Shown here: in pieces, positions 37,939-49,659 of the stretch | How positions within the stretch are numbered: position 1 is the stretch's first letter | How the letters are laid out: each line of letters opens with the position of its first letter | Source: Erythrobacteraceae bacterium Alg239-R51 | Lineage (GTDB): Bacteria > Pseudomonadota > Alphaproteobacteria > Sphingomonadales > Sphingomonadaceae | Assembly: GCA_947331495.1 (NCBI GenBank) | Contig: CAMZOI010000002.1 | Location: forward strand, 1-64,000 | Length of the DNA: 64,000 nucleotides | Direction: 5' to 3' | The notes under the pieces: model-generated | What the model was told of the DNA's origin: nothing | The model's input: only the letters and a program-made list of their open reading frames with translations | Database searches by the model: none | Made by a program: the position numbers and the translations under genes

Positions 37939-37978
37939 AAGGCCCGGGGCGGGGGGAGGGAGGAATGCCCCGGGCCTT
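37939..37978 (-). terminator. Terminator/attenuator between ahpC and ahpF
   Basis: GCC-rich arms AAGGCCCGGGGC (37939-37950) and GCCCCGGGCCTT (37967-37978) pair perfectly over 12 bp with a 16-base loop. On the minus strand the hairpin is followed by TTTTGATTTTC. It lies between the ahpC stop and the ahpF start, so transcripts from the ahpC promoter should largely stop here. Confidence 0.88.
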
Positions 37979-38050
37979 CCAGCGACCCGAGTTAACCTCG
38001 GGCTCTTGTGCTGTGGGCGTCAACGCGCCCTGTTCGTCAAGCGTTCCCGG

Positions 38051-38617
38051 CTAGATCTTGCCGACAAGATCAAGCGACGGGGCAAGCGTTTCGCTGCCTT
38101 CTTCCCAGGCCGCCGGGCAGACCTGGCCGGGGTTGGCGCGGACATATTGCGCGGCCTTGATCTTGCGGGCGAGTTCGTTGGCATTGCGGCCCACGCCTTC
38201 GCATGTCTGTTCCATGATCTGGATGACGCCATCGGGATCGACCACGAAGGTGGCACGGTCGGCCAGCCCGACGCCTTCGCGCAGCACGTCGAAATTGCGT
38301 GCAAGAACGTGGTTCTGGTCACCCAGGAACGGGAATTTCAGCTTGCCGATCTTCTCGGACGTGTCGTGCCAAGCCTTATGGCTGAAATGGGTGTCGGTCG
38401 ACACGCCATAGACTTCGACGTCCATCTTCTGGAGCATATTGTACTGCTCGCCCAAGTCTTCGAGTTCGGTCGGGCAGACGAAGGTGAAATCGGCCGGATA
38501 GAAGAAGAAGACCGCCCACTTGCCCTTCACGTCTTCGTCGGTGACTTCGAAGAAGTCCTGGCCAGCCTGGAACGCGGTGGCGGTGAACGGTTTGATCTGG
38601 CTTCCGATGATACCCAT
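38051..38617 (-). CDS. ahpC: Alkyl hydroperoxide reductase subunit C (peroxiredoxin)
   Basis: 188-residue typical 2-Cys peroxiredoxin that reduces hydrogen peroxide and organic peroxides. The peroxidatic Cys is in [13 protein letters not shown] near residue 47, and the resolving Cys in [11 protein letters not shown] near 167; the [10 protein letters not shown] active-site arginine neighbourhood is present. It starts at ATG 38617 with GGAG about 6 bases upstream. AhpF, encoded downstream, recycles it. Regulation by a peroxide sensor is expected from the family, but I could not identify an operator with confidence. Confidence 0.97.
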   Translation of the reverse strand: MGIIGSQIKPFTATAFQAGQDFFEVTDEDVKGKWAVFFFYPADFTFVCPTELEDLGEQYNMLQKMDVEVYGVSTDTHFSHKAWHDTSEKIGKLKFPFLGDQNHVLARNFDVLREGVGLADRATFVVDPDGVIQIMEQTCEGVGRNANELARKIKAAQYVRANPGQVCPAAWEEGSETLAPSLDLVGKI

Positions 38618-38792
38618 GGTTTTCTCCGTTGTTCGGGTTGAAACTCGTGGGTGTCAGATAGGGAGTGTAGCACTGCACAAAAGCGGGTTTGTGCGATTGC
38701 TGGCATCGGAATTTTCTATCAGTCTATTGGAACTTTCGGAATGCGCAACGCAATCCCAGAAAAGTTGCAAATTACGCAATCGAGGTGCGTTG

Positions 38793-39392
38793 TTAGTTGA
38801 GCAACAGGGCCATATTCACCCGCCCCGTACCCGAGCGGATCAGCCCGATCGCCCGGGCGGCGGCAGCCGACAGGTCGATTACGCGGTTGCCGTGGTAAGG
38901 CCCGCGATCATTCACCCTGACCACCACGCTTTCGCCGTTGCGCGGATTGGTCACGCGCACCTTGCTACCCAGCGGGAGCGTCCGGTGCGCCGCGGTCAAC
39001 TTGTTGGGATCGAACTTCTCGCCTGTTGCGGTCGGATTCCCGGCCAGTTCATTGCCGTAATAGCTCGCATCGCCGCTGCCCATGGGGCTTTCGGAAGCCG
39101 AGGGTGTCGGGTCGGGACTTGCCGCCCGCTCGCCGGACGTTGCGCGGAACGGATCGAGGGCGGAAACCGGCTGGGCGTCCACGCTTGCGATCCCCTTGCC
39201 GAGCCGGACTGTATCGGGCGAGCCCTGTTCATGCCATAACGCCCCGCCAAGCGCCGTCGCGAGCGCAGCCAGCGCGGCGGCGCTTACGACAAGCAGCTGC
39301 CTCTGCGATTTCAGGCGCATGAAGGCCTGCAAACGCTCGCGGCGCGTGGGCATGGTATGGTCTAAATTGCTGGTTTGGTTCTGTTCCCTCAT
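38793..39392 (-). CDS. RlpA-like double-psi beta-barrel lytic transglycosylase
   Basis: 199 residues. One N-terminal membrane helix (about 33-53) rather than a lipobox is followed by a Ser/Pro/Glu linker and a double-psi beta-barrel domain (about 108-190): ASYYGNELAGNPTATGEKFDP, AAHRTLPLGSKVRV, and VVVRVNDRGPYHGNRVIDLS. These are the RlpA motifs including the catalytic Asp of NDRGP. It probably cuts naked glycan strands at the septum. AAGG lies four bases before the ATG at 39392; the ATG at 39353 lacks a site. Confidence 0.9.
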   Translation of the reverse strand: MREQNQTSNLDHTMPTRRERLQAFMRLKSQRQLLVVSAAALAALATALGGALWHEQGSPDTVRLGKGIASVDAQPVSALDPFRATSGERAASPDPTPSASESPMGSGDASYYGNELAGNPTATGEKFDPNKLTAAHRTLPLGSKVRVTNPRNGESVVVRVNDRGPYHGNRVIDLSAAAARAIGLIRSGTGRVNMALLLN

Positions 39393-39467
39393 GCCCTTAC
39401 AAGCGATGAGCGCATACCGATGTTCCGAATTGGCCGGGCGGTGCCGTGAACCGTGCCGTTCAGGCGG

Positions 39468-40535
39468 TCAGCCGCATTGGGCCCGGTGGAGCAGTTTGTG
39501 ATCCGCCAGGACCAGCGCCATCATTGCCTCGACCACAGGCGTCCCGCGAATGCCGACGCACGGATCGTGACGGCCCTTCGTGCGCACCTGGGTGGCTTTC
39601 CCGTCGCGGGTAATGCTTTCCACCGGGGTCAGGATCGAACTGGTGGGCTTGAAGGCCACGCGGCAGGCGACCGGCTGGCCGGTCGAGATGCCGCCTGCAA
39701 TGCCGCCCGCATGATTGGCGGCGAATTCTGGACCGTCTGGACCCGGTGACATTGCATCGGCGTTCTGTTCGCCCGTCAGCCGTGCGGCGTCGAAGCCGTC
39801 GCCGATCTCGACGCCCTTGACCGCATTGATGCTCATCATGCCTGCCGCCAGATCGCTGTCGAGCTTGGCATAGATCGGCGCGCCCCACCCGGCTGGAACG
39901 CCGCTGGCCACGCATTCGACCACCGCGCCGAGCGAGGAACCGGCCTTGCGCGCATTGTCGATCAGGCCCTCCCAGCGCTCCGCAGCCTCTGCGTCGGGGC
40001 ACCAGAAAGGATTGCGGCCGATTTCCTCCGGGTCGAAATTGGCCGGGTCCGCCTTGTCGCCGCCGATTTCGGCGACATAGCCGAGGATGCTCGCTTCGGG
40101 GATGATCAGCCGCGCCACCGCGCCCGCCGCCACGCGCATCGCCGTCTCGCGCGCCGAGCTACGCCCGCCGCCGCGATAATCGCGAAAACCGTATTTCGCG
40201 TCATAGGCATAATCGGCATGGCCGGGGCGATAGGTATTGGCGATCTCGGAGTAATCCTTGGAGCGCTGGTCGGTGTTCTCGATCAAGAGCGAAATCGGCG
40301 TGCCGGTCGTCCTGCCCTCGAACACGCCGGACAGGATGCGCACCGCATCGGGTTCCTTGCGCTGCGTGGTGAACTTGTTCTGCCCCGGCTTGCGCGCGTC
40401 GAGGAAGGGCTGGATGTCGTTTTCCGCCAGTTCGAGCCCGGGCGGGCACCCGTCGACCACCGCGCCAATGGCTGCGCCGTGGCTCTCGCCCCAGGTGGTG
40501 AAGCGCAGCACGCGCCCGAAGGTGTTCCAGCTCAT
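39468..40535 (-). CDS. aroC: Chorismate synthase
   Basis: 355-residue FMN-dependent enzyme that makes chorismate from EPSP, the last shared step of aromatic synthesis. Signature segments: [18 protein letters not shown] near residue 15, [29 protein letters not shown] near 105, and [13 protein letters not shown] followed by [27 protein letters not shown] at the end. Length is standard. It is divergent from ruvA, 80 bases away. Confidence 0.97.
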   Translation of the reverse strand: MSWNTFGRVLRFTTWGESHGAAIGAVVDGCPPGLELAENDIQPFLDARKPGQNKFTTQRKEPDAVRILSGVFEGRTTGTPISLLIENTDQRSKDYSEIANTYRPGHADYAYDAKYGFRDYRGGGRSSARETAMRVAAGAVARLIIPEASILGYVAEIGGDKADPANFDPEEIGRNPFWCPDAEAAERWEGLIDNARKAGSSLGAVVECVASGVPAGWGAPIYAKLDSDLAAGMMSINAVKGVEIGDGFDAARLTGEQNADAMSPGPDGPEFAANHAGGIAGGISTGQPVACRVAFKPTSSILTPVESITRDGKATQVRTKGRHDPCVGIRGTPVVEAMMALVLADHKLLHRAQCG

Positions 40536-40615
40536 GGCTGCGCTTCATGCCCGCAATTGTGGGCGCAAGTCCATTGCGACTGGACCAAAACTGTCTTGTG
40601 GCCCAAGAACAAATC

Positions 40616-41227
40616 ATGATTGCGAAGCTTAAGGGCCTGCTCGACGAAACCGGTTCCGACTGGGCGGTGATCGATGTCGCGGGCGTCGGCTACCTCGTCC
40701 ATTGTTCGTCGAAGACTCTCGCCGCCCTGGGCGATGCAGGCGAAGCGTGCACGGTCTATACCGATCTACAGGTTTCGGAAAACGACATGCGCCTGCTCGG
40801 GTTCGCCGAGGCGGCGGAGCGCGACTGGTTCCGCCTGCTTACGCAGGTGCAGGGGGTGGGCAGCAAGGTCGCGCTTGCAATCCTGTCCGCGCTCTCCACC
40901 GGCGAAGTGCAGCAAGCCTGCGCGAACGGCGATGCGGCAACGGTCGCCCGAGCCCAGGGCGTCGGACCGAAGCTGGCGAGCCGGATCGTCAACGAGTTGA
41001 AGGAAAAGGCGGGCGCACTGCCCGGCAGCGGATATTCCGGGGACAGTGTCACAAGTGTCAACACCCCCGCCGGAAAAACCAGCGCCGATGCGGTTAGCGC
41101 GCTCGAAAACCTCGGTTTCAAATCCGCCGTGGCCGCGCGCGCAGTGGCGACGGCGCAGGGCGAACTGGGAGACGGCGCGAGCGAGGGCGAACTGATCCGG
41201 GTGGCATTGAAGAGGGCGGCGGGGTGA
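40616..41227 (+). CDS. ruvA: Holliday junction branch migration protein RuvA
   Basis: 203 residues starting MIAKLKGLLDE, the family start; the frame is open upstream without conservation. Domain I beta-barrel (about 1-62), domain II helix-hairpin-helix pair (GVGSKVALAILSALS and GVGPKLASRIVNELK, about 72-130), a linker, and domain III (about 152-203; DAVSALENLGFKSAVAARAVATA). It binds four-way junctions as tetramers and loads RuvB. Its TGA overlaps the start of an inserted GIY-YIG-like gene rather than ruvB. Confidence 0.97.
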   Translation: MIAKLKGLLDETGSDWAVIDVAGVGYLVHCSSKTLAALGDAGEACTVYTDLQVSENDMRLLGFAEAAERDWFRLLTQVQGVGSKVALAILSALSTGEVQQACANGDAATVARAQGVGPKLASRIVNELKEKAGALPGSGYSGDSVTSVNTPAGKTSADAVSALENLGFKSAVAARAVATAQGELGDGASEGELIRVALKRAAG

Positions 41228-41793
41228 TGTCGAGTTACGAAGACGAGGGCCATTTTTTCGAGACTTTTGGCCCTTTCCTCATTCCATTAACAGATGGCCG
41301 AGTCAGTCGGCCACCCGCAAAATGGTGGGACGAAATAGTCGATCAAAATCACGACGTTTCACGTGCAATTGGTTGTTATATGTTCGTGATGGGCAATGCC
41401 AACATCAAGCCCTGGTACGTGGGCAAAACTGTTAACTCAGCTGGGTTTCGCGAAGAAGTTTTCACGGAGCATAAATGCGATCATTACAATTGGGTGCTTG
41501 AAGAAGGATACAGAGGCCCAGCTCAACTATACTTATTTCCTAAAATAACGCGGCCATTTGATCAGGAATGGCGCTTTTCGCGCGGACATTCGAACAGCGG
41601 CTCTATTGAATGGCTAGAGCGTACGTTGATGGGCATGGCTTTTTCTCAAAATCCAGAGATAGCGAATAGTCGGGATTTGACCTATTTTCGAACTGTACAT
41701 GTCCGTGGGATTCTAGGTCGCGCACCTAAAGGCAAGAGGACGGGCCACATCGCGAAAGCGCGTCATGCCTTGCTCGGTGAGAAGCCACATTGA
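41227..41793 (+). CDS. GIY-YIG-like putative nuclease gene between ruvA and ruvB
   Basis: 188 residues of unknown family. Residues 49-51 read GCY and 64-67 YVGK, 12 residues apart, followed by Arg75 and His82 in [10 protein letters not shown]. Glu128/Glu131 in SIEWLERTL and Asn147 in NPEIANSRD complete the spacing of a GIY-YIG nuclease core (catalytic Tyr, Arg, metal Glu, Asn). The N-terminal 45 residues and a basic C-terminal tail are extra. Two 60-base lines inside it count 45% and 48% G+C, against 72% in a ruvB line, so it is probably acquired. A GTG three bases earlier (41224) could also start it. Both ends overlap neighbours as TGATG. Fold assignment is by eye. Confidence 0.72.
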   Translation: MSSYEDEGHFFETFGPFLIPLTDGRVSRPPAKWWDEIVDQNHDVSRAIGCYMFVMGNANIKPWYVGKTVNSAGFREEVFTEHKCDHYNWVLEEGYRGPAQLYLFPKITRPFDQEWRFSRGHSNSGSIEWLERTLMGMAFSQNPEIANSRDLTYFRTVHVRGILGRAPKGKRTGHIAKARHALLGEKPH

Positions 41794-42818
41794 TGACCGA
41801 ACCCGTCCCCCTCCACGCGCCTGATCGGCAGCCGGAAGATCCGGATGCGGCGCTACGGCCTAAGAGCCTCTCCGAGTTTGTTGGGCAGAAGGCTGCGCGC
41901 GAGAATTTGCGCGTGTTCATCGAGGCAGCCAAGGGCCGCGGCGAGGCGATGGACCATGTATTGTTCTTCGGCCCGCCCGGCCTTGGCAAGACCACGCTGG
42001 CGCAGATCGTCGCGCGCGAGCTTGGCGTGGGGTTTCGCGCCACCTCAGGCCCGGTCATCGCCAAGGCGGGCGATCTTGCCGCACTGCTGACCAATCTCGA
42101 ACCCAACGACGTGCTCTTCATCGACGAGATCCACCGGCTTAATCCGGTGGTCGAGGAAGTGCTCTACCCGGCGATGGAGGACCGCGCGCTCGACATCATC
42201 ATAGGCGAGGGACCCTCGGCGAGGAGCGTCAGGATCGATCTGCCTCCTTTTACCCTCGTTGGCGCGACCACGCGGCAGGGCCTGCTGACCACGCCGCTGC
42301 GCGATCGCTTCGGCATCCCCGTGCGGCTCAATTTCTACACCGAGGATGAATTGCTGCGGGTGGTGACGCGCGGAGCGGGACTCCTCGACATGGGTATCGA
42401 CGAGGGCGGGGCGCGTGAAATCGCCCGGCGTTCGCGCGGGACGCCGCGTGTCGCAGGCCGGCTGATGCGCCGGGTGCGCGATTTCGCCAGCGTGCTGGGC
42501 GAGCCGACTGTCACCACCAGGGTCGCCGACGAGGCGCTGACCCGGCTCGAAGTCGATTCGCTCGGCCTCGACGCGATGGACCGGCGCTATCTCACCATGA
42601 TCGCGACCACCTACAAGGGCGGGCCGGTGGGGGTGGAAACGCTCGCGGCGGGACTGTCCGAACCGCGCGACACGGTGGAAGAGGTGATCGAGCCTTATCT
42701 CATCCAGCTTGGCCTGATCGCCCGTACCGCGCGCGGACGGTGCCTGAATGATGGCGGCTGGGTCCATCTCGGCCTTCCGCAATCTGGCAAGCCGCAGACA
42801 GATATGTTCGACAAGTAA
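41793..42818 (+). CDS. ruvB: Holliday junction branch migration DNA helicase RuvB
   Basis: 341-residue AAA+ motor. Walker [13 protein letters not shown] near residue 61, Walker B FIDEIHRL near 109, sensor 1 [21 protein letters not shown] near 155 with the arginine finger, sensor 2 [16 protein letters not shown] near 212, and the C-terminal winged helix ([23 protein letters not shown]). It drives branch migration with RuvA. The ATG at 41793 shares one base with the stop of the inserted gene. Confidence 0.97.
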   Translation: MTEPVPLHAPDRQPEDPDAALRPKSLSEFVGQKAARENLRVFIEAAKGRGEAMDHVLFFGPPGLGKTTLAQIVARELGVGFRATSGPVIAKAGDLAALLTNLEPNDVLFIDEIHRLNPVVEEVLYPAMEDRALDIIIGEGPSARSVRIDLPPFTLVGATTRQGLLTTPLRDRFGIPVRLNFYTEDELLRVVTRGAGLLDMGIDEGGAREIARRSRGTPRVAGRLMRRVRDFASVLGEPTVTTRVADEALTRLEVDSLGLDAMDRRYLTMIATTYKGGPVGVETLAAGLSEPRDTVEEVIEPYLIQLGLIARTARGRCLNDGGWVHLGLPQSGKPQTDMFDK

Positions 42819-43035
42819 GGTCTTGTTGCGCGTGTAGCCTCGCCGGGAACGGTCCCGCAACGGGACGTGTCGATTGGAACTCTCGCTTTTGTGCTGGAAG
42901 TCGCCTTCCTTCATGCCGATACGGAAATGAATCGTATGCGATTCCATCGGAAAGGGTTCGCAGAAGAAATAACGGATGTTTTGGGACAGCGGATTGCCGC
43001 CTTTCCTTAGGGGTTCGGAACAGGAATTCGAAGCA

Positions 43036-44238
43036 ATGTCAGTCAAATCAGCCTTAGCCAAATTATCGGCCACCGCGGCAGGCGGTGCGTTGCTGGCGGG
43101 CGGTGCGGTTCACGTTGCCGAGAAACCGATTACCGACAATCCGCAGTACAAGACGAAACAGGTCAAGGCGGTCAAGCAGGTCAAGGCGCAGCCGCGCGCC
43201 ATACCGAGCCGCCCGGTCCAGCGCGCGCGCAGCATTCCGCGCCAGATCGAATGCGTTCCTGCCGAATCGCCGGCTGCGATCAACAATCCGAACAATATCT
43301 GTCCGCCTGTTTACCGCCAGGCGATGGCGCCCGTTCCCGTACCGCCCTTGCCGCAGGCCGCTCCGGTCGTCGCCGGCGGCGCGACGCGATCCATTCCGGC
43401 TCCCAGCTATGGTGGGGGCGGCGGTTTTGGTGGCGGCTTCGGCGGTGGGTTCTTCGGTGGATTTTTCAGCGGGTCGGGCGGCGGCGGCAGCGTCGTGGTG
43501 AATTCGACGACCACCACGGGCGGCACCGTGCCCGATATCGACATCGACGTATCGACCTCCACTTCCAGCGGCGGAACTTCGACATCGACGTCGACCGGCG
43601 GCAGTTCGACATCCAGTTCGACCGGTGAAGTCTCGACCACCACGGGGGGGAGTTCCAGCTCGACTTCCACGGGCGAGGTTTCGACCAGCACATCGTCCTC
43701 GTCGAGCACCGGTTCGGTTTCAACGTCCACGGGCACGGTTTCGACATCTACGGGGGGCGTCTCGACATCTACCGGTGGCGTATCGACCTCCACCGGTTCG
43801 GTTTCCAGTTCAACGGGCCAAGTCAGCACCACGACGACCAGCTCATCCTCGGGCGACGTGTCGTCGTCGACGGGATCGGTGACCAGCACCAGTTCATCCT
43901 CGGGCGACGTCTCGTCTTCCTCCTCGACATCGGGCGATGTCTCGAGTTCGACATCGACTTCGACCTCTGGTGACGTCTCGAGTTCGACATCGACATCGGG
44001 TGACGTTTCCACAAGCACGTCGACCTCGGGCAACGTGACGTCGAGCACCAGCTCCTCGTCCTCGACCAGCACGTCCTCTTCGACCAGCACGTCCAGCTCG
44101 ACTTCCTCGAGCACGTCGTCAAGTTCGGGAAGCAGCAGCGGCACCGAAGTTCCTGCACCGCCGATGATGGCATTGTTCGGCCTGGCCGCCGCCGCGGTCC
44201 TGGGCCGTCGCAAGTTCCGAATTAAACGCGGCGCCTAA
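43036..44238 (+). CDS. Ser/Thr-rich secreted protein with PEP-CTERM-like sorting tail
   Basis: 400 residues. An N-terminal export-type helix (about 6-26) is followed by a basic/Pro segment, a Gly-rich stretch (about 128-155), and about 210 residues made almost only of Ser and Thr with Gly-Asp-Val and Gly-Gly-Val interruptions in short repeats. The end, VPAPPMMALFGLAAAAVLGRR, has the shape of a PEP-CTERM / exosortase sorting signal: VPxPP, one hydrophobic helix, basic end. The Ser/Thr region could be a glycosylated stalk. The function is unknown and the closest family was not identified. An AGGA lies about 10 bases before the ATG. Confidence 0.8.
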   Translation: MSVKSALAKLSATAAGGALLAGGAVHVAEKPITDNPQYKTKQVKAVKQVKAQPRAIPSRPVQRARSIPRQIECVPAESPAAINNPNNICPPVYRQAMAPVPVPPLPQAAPVVAGGATRSIPAPSYGGGGGFGGGFGGGFFGGFFSGSGGGGSVVVNSTTTTGGTVPDIDIDVSTSTSSGGTSTSTSTGGSSTSSSTGEVSTTTGGSSSSTSTGEVSTSTSSSSSTGSVSTSTGTVSTSTGGVSTSTGGVSTSTGSVSSSTGQVSTTTTSSSSGDVSSSTGSVTSTSSSSGDVSSSSSTSGDVSSSTSTSTSGDVSSSTSTSGDVSTSTSTSGNVTSSTSSSSSTSTSSSTSTSSSTSSSTSSSSGSSSGTEVPAPPMMALFGLAAAAVLGRRKFRIKRGA

Positions 44239-44270
44239 GCCGATCTCCTAACGGCAAGGGCTGGCGCAGA

Positions 44271-44306
44271 AAGGGCGGCACCTCCGAACATGGGGGTGCC
44301 GCCCTT
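44271..44306. terminator. Strong rho-independent terminator after the Ser/Thr-rich gene
   Basis: AAGGGCGGCACC (44271-44282) pairs perfectly over 12 bp with GGTGCCGCCCTT (44295-44306). CTCTTGTT follows on the plus strand. It lies between two convergent genes (Ser/Thr-rich gene and acnA). Confidence 0.85.
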
Positions 44307-44328
44307 CTCTTGTTCGTTCCGATCTAAA

Positions 44329-47004
<2,676 letters not shown>

Positions 47005-47148
47005 GCGCGCGTGCGTCCTTTCTGAAGAAAAGTGTCACCCGACCAATGGTCAAGGCGACGAAATGTGCCGCGCACCTGCGCCCAGATGCGCCAAAAATCA
47101 AGTCCGGTTCACGTTTCGGACAGGTGTATCGAACGCAGCATACGCGAC

Positions 47149-48054
47149 TTAGACAGGGCTCTGCTCGGGTTTTGCGTGGCGTGGGCCGGACGCTGCGATC
47201 CAGCAGCCGCTGACGATGCACAGCGTCCCCAGCACCGTCGTCCAGGTGAGCGCTTCGCGGAAGAACAGCCAGCCGAACAGGGCGGCCCACAGGAACCCGG
47301 AATATTCGAGCGGGACGAGCACTTGCGTTTCCGCGCGCGCATAGGCCCAGGCGAGGGTCATCGCGCCGATCACCGTAAGCGCAGCTGCTGCGGCAAGGGC
47401 GCCCCAGTCCGCCATTTCCGGAACGACCAGCAGAAAGGGCGCGACGAGGCCAAGCACGATAGCCGAGACGCCCGAATGGAACGCGGCAATCTCACTTGGT
47501 CCGGCGAGTTGCGATTGCTGGCGGATGATGATGAAATTGTACGCATAGAGCAGCGCGGAAAACAGGATCGCAACAAGCCCGAGGGCGGTATCGGTATCGA
47601 AATTGCTACGCCCGATCTTGCCGCCGACAATGATCAGCGTGCCGAGAAAGCCGAGTGCGGAAGCGATGACCGCCGGTTTGCGAATGGTCTCGCCAAGCAG
47701 GATTCGCGCAAGATAAAGTGCGATCAGCGGCGCGATGAAGCTGATTGCGATCGCTTCGGCGATGGGCAGCTTGGTCAGCGCGAAAAAGAAGCTCAACCCC
47801 ATGAATGTTGAGACCAACCCGCGCAGAAGATGCAGCCGCAAGACGTTTCGTCTGGGCCACCGCCCTCCGCGAACGAGCCAGATCGGCACGGCAATCCCCG
47901 TTCCGAGGACCGACCGCAGCCACGTTGCGCTCAGGGCGCCGATTGCCAGGGCAGCGCCCTTCATGAAGGCATCCATCAGGGAAAGGCAGGCGATCCCGAC
48001 CACCGCCAGGAAAATCGGCGCGAGTCCGCGAACGGAGGCAGGGTAGGCATCCAT
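47149..48054 (-). CDS. EamA/DMT-family transporter
   Basis: 301 residues from the ATG of MDAYPASVRGLAP (48054); the frame is open upstream without conservation. Ten hydrophobic helices in two five-helix repeats are visible, each an EamA domain (first with MDAFMKGAALAIGALSATWLR, second from about 150), and GAMTLAWAYARAETQVLVPLEYSGFLWAALFGWLFFRE is typical of the second repeat. The substrate cannot be told. It is divergent from an L,D-transpeptidase gene. Confidence 0.9.
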   Translation of the reverse strand: MDAYPASVRGLAPIFLAVVGIACLSLMDAFMKGAALAIGALSATWLRSVLGTGIAVPIWLVRGGRWPRRNVLRLHLLRGLVSTFMGLSFFFALTKLPIAEAIAISFIAPLIALYLARILLGETIRKPAVIASALGFLGTLIIVGGKIGRSNFDTDTALGLVAILFSALLYAYNFIIIRQQSQLAGPSEIAAFHSGVSAIVLGLVAPFLLVVPEMADWGALAAAAALTVIGAMTLAWAYARAETQVLVPLEYSGFLWAALFGWLFFREALTWTTVLGTLCIVSGCWIAASGPRHAKPEQSPV

Positions 48055-48198
48055 GCCATCGGCGTAACGATGCAATTCGAACGGGTCACGCAGGATCGGC
48101 AATTCAGGACTGCGAAAGCCGGGATATTGGAGAATGCTTTCGCAAAGAGTATGAATAGGACTGCTCGCACGATCGGTGCGGCGTAACTGGTGGACCAA

Positions 48199-49650
48199 AT
48201 GACTTTCAGACGCATTCTTTTCGGCACGGCTGCAAGCGCGGCATTCGTGGCAACTGCGACGATGGCGCAGGATCGGGCTCCGGAGGATTTGCTGCCTTCC
48301 GAGCCGGAGGCCGTGCAGGAAGATCTGCCCGATTATTCGGTTGACGCGCCCGAGACTGTCCCGGTCCGCGATCCGCGGTCGCGAACGTCACGAAACGTCG
48401 ACAACAGTTTCGGCGACATCGAGATGCAGTCGGGCGAAGTGGTCCAGCCCCTGCCGGTGTTGGTGCGCGAATGGAGCGTGCCGCAAGCCGGGAAACTGCT
48501 CGCTTTCATTCCGACGGTCGAAGCCGAAGGTCTGCGCCCGCAGGACTATCGGGCCGAAGAATTGCGCGCCGCGATTGCAGCGGGACAGGGTACCGAACTG
48601 AACGAACTCGCAAGCGAAATCTTCGTCTGGCTGGTCGAGGATCTGCGCGACGGACGCACGCCGATGGACGCGCGCCGCCAATGGTTCGTGGTCGATCCCG
48701 ATCCCGATGTGCTGCCTACCCACCGCCTGCTCCAAACCGCTGTCGAAAGCGGCGATGTCGCGGGTACGCTGACCTCGCTGAACCCGGTTTCGCCGGATTA
48801 CGCTAGGTTGAAAGCCGAACTCGCCAGAACGAGCGATCCGGCGAAGCGCAAGCTGATCCGCGCCAATATGGATCGCTGGCGCTGGCTCGGGCAGGATCTC
48901 GGCAAGAAATACCTGCTGACCAATGTGCCGGAATACCAGCTGCGGCTGACGGTCAATGACAAGATCATCAAGAACTATCGCGTGGTGGTGGGCAAGCCGG
49001 GACGCACGGCGACCCCGCAACTGGCCGAGACGGTCGAAGCGGTCATCTTCAACCCGACATGGACGGTGCCGCAATCTATCGTCAAAGGCGAAGGTCTGGG
49101 TGCGAAGGTTCTGAACAATCCCGGATGGGCGCGCGCAAACGGCTATACGGCGACCAAGGGCGCCAATGGCTGGGTCAGCGTCGTGCAGCAGCCCGGGCCC
49201 GGCAACTCGCTCGGCCTCATGAAGCTCGACATGCCCAACGAACACGCGATCTTCCTGCACGACACGCCGGCCAAGCACCTGTTCGCCAATGCCGACCGCG
49301 CTCTCAGCCACGGGTGCATTCGCGTTCAGGGTGCGCGCGAACTGGCGATGACGATGGCGATATTGGGCAATGCTTCCAGCCGCGAGGAAATCCCGGCAGT
49401 TCAGGACGAGGTGAAGCACATCACCACCGGCCGCGATTACACGCGCTATCCGATGAAGGACCAGTGGCCGGTCTATATCACCTACTTCACCTACGGCGTC
49501 GACGTGGATGGCGAGCTACGCAAATTCGCCGATATCTACGATCGCGATGCCCCGGTTCTCGCCGCCCTCGATTCTCCCCGCCAGCGCGACCGTGCGCGCG
49601 AGACGAGCGAAGAGGTGATCGAGATCGTCGACGATCTGCAGACGACTTAA
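48199..49650 (+). CDS. L,D-transpeptidase of the YcbB type (YkuD domain)
   Basis: 483 residues. A signal peptide ends at about 23 (ATMAQ). An N-terminal SCP-like/scaffold region (about 40-240) precedes the YkuD domain (about 250-400) with FNPTWTVPQSIV and the catalytic motif HDTPAKHLFANADRALSHGCIRVQG, Cys near 372. The layout matches the YcbB/LdtD group that makes 3-3 peptidoglycan cross-links. The ATG at 48199 is preferred over a GTG three codons upstream. It converges with a second transpeptidase gene of another family, 9 bases apart. Confidence 0.92.
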   Translation: MTFRRILFGTAASAAFVATATMAQDRAPEDLLPSEPEAVQEDLPDYSVDAPETVPVRDPRSRTSRNVDNSFGDIEMQSGEVVQPLPVLVREWSVPQAGKLLAFIPTVEAEGLRPQDYRAEELRAAIAAGQGTELNELASEIFVWLVEDLRDGRTPMDARRQWFVVDPDPDVLPTHRLLQTAVESGDVAGTLTSLNPVSPDYARLKAELARTSDPAKRKLIRANMDRWRWLGQDLGKKYLLTNVPEYQLRLTVNDKIIKNYRVVVGKPGRTATPQLAETVEAVIFNPTWTVPQSIVKGEGLGAKVLNNPGWARANGYTATKGANGWVSVVQQPGPGNSLGLMKLDMPNEHAIFLHDTPAKHLFANADRALSHGCIRVQGARELAMTMAILGNASSREEIPAVQDEVKHITTGRDYTRYPMKDQWPVYITYFTYGVDVDGELRKFADIYDRDAPVLAALDSPRQRDRARETSEEVIEIVDDLQTT

Positions 49651-49659
49651 CTGGCGACG

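Noticed and set aside
38618-38792. Possible OxyR operator before ahpC
   Set aside because: Scattered ATAG and CTAT tetramers occur, but not with the spacing of an OxyR site, so I do not list one.
42045-43073. Minus-strand frame opposite ruvB and the following gap
   Set aside because: Antisense of ruvB with no conserved segment. The gap itself holds only a small stem-loop GTCCCG/CGGGAC at 42852-42866 without a T-run.
43407-44213. Acidic minus-strand frame opposite the Ser/Thr-rich gene
   Set aside because: Its Val/Glu/Asp/Pro repeats are the complement of Ser/Thr codon repeats; no start site or folded end.
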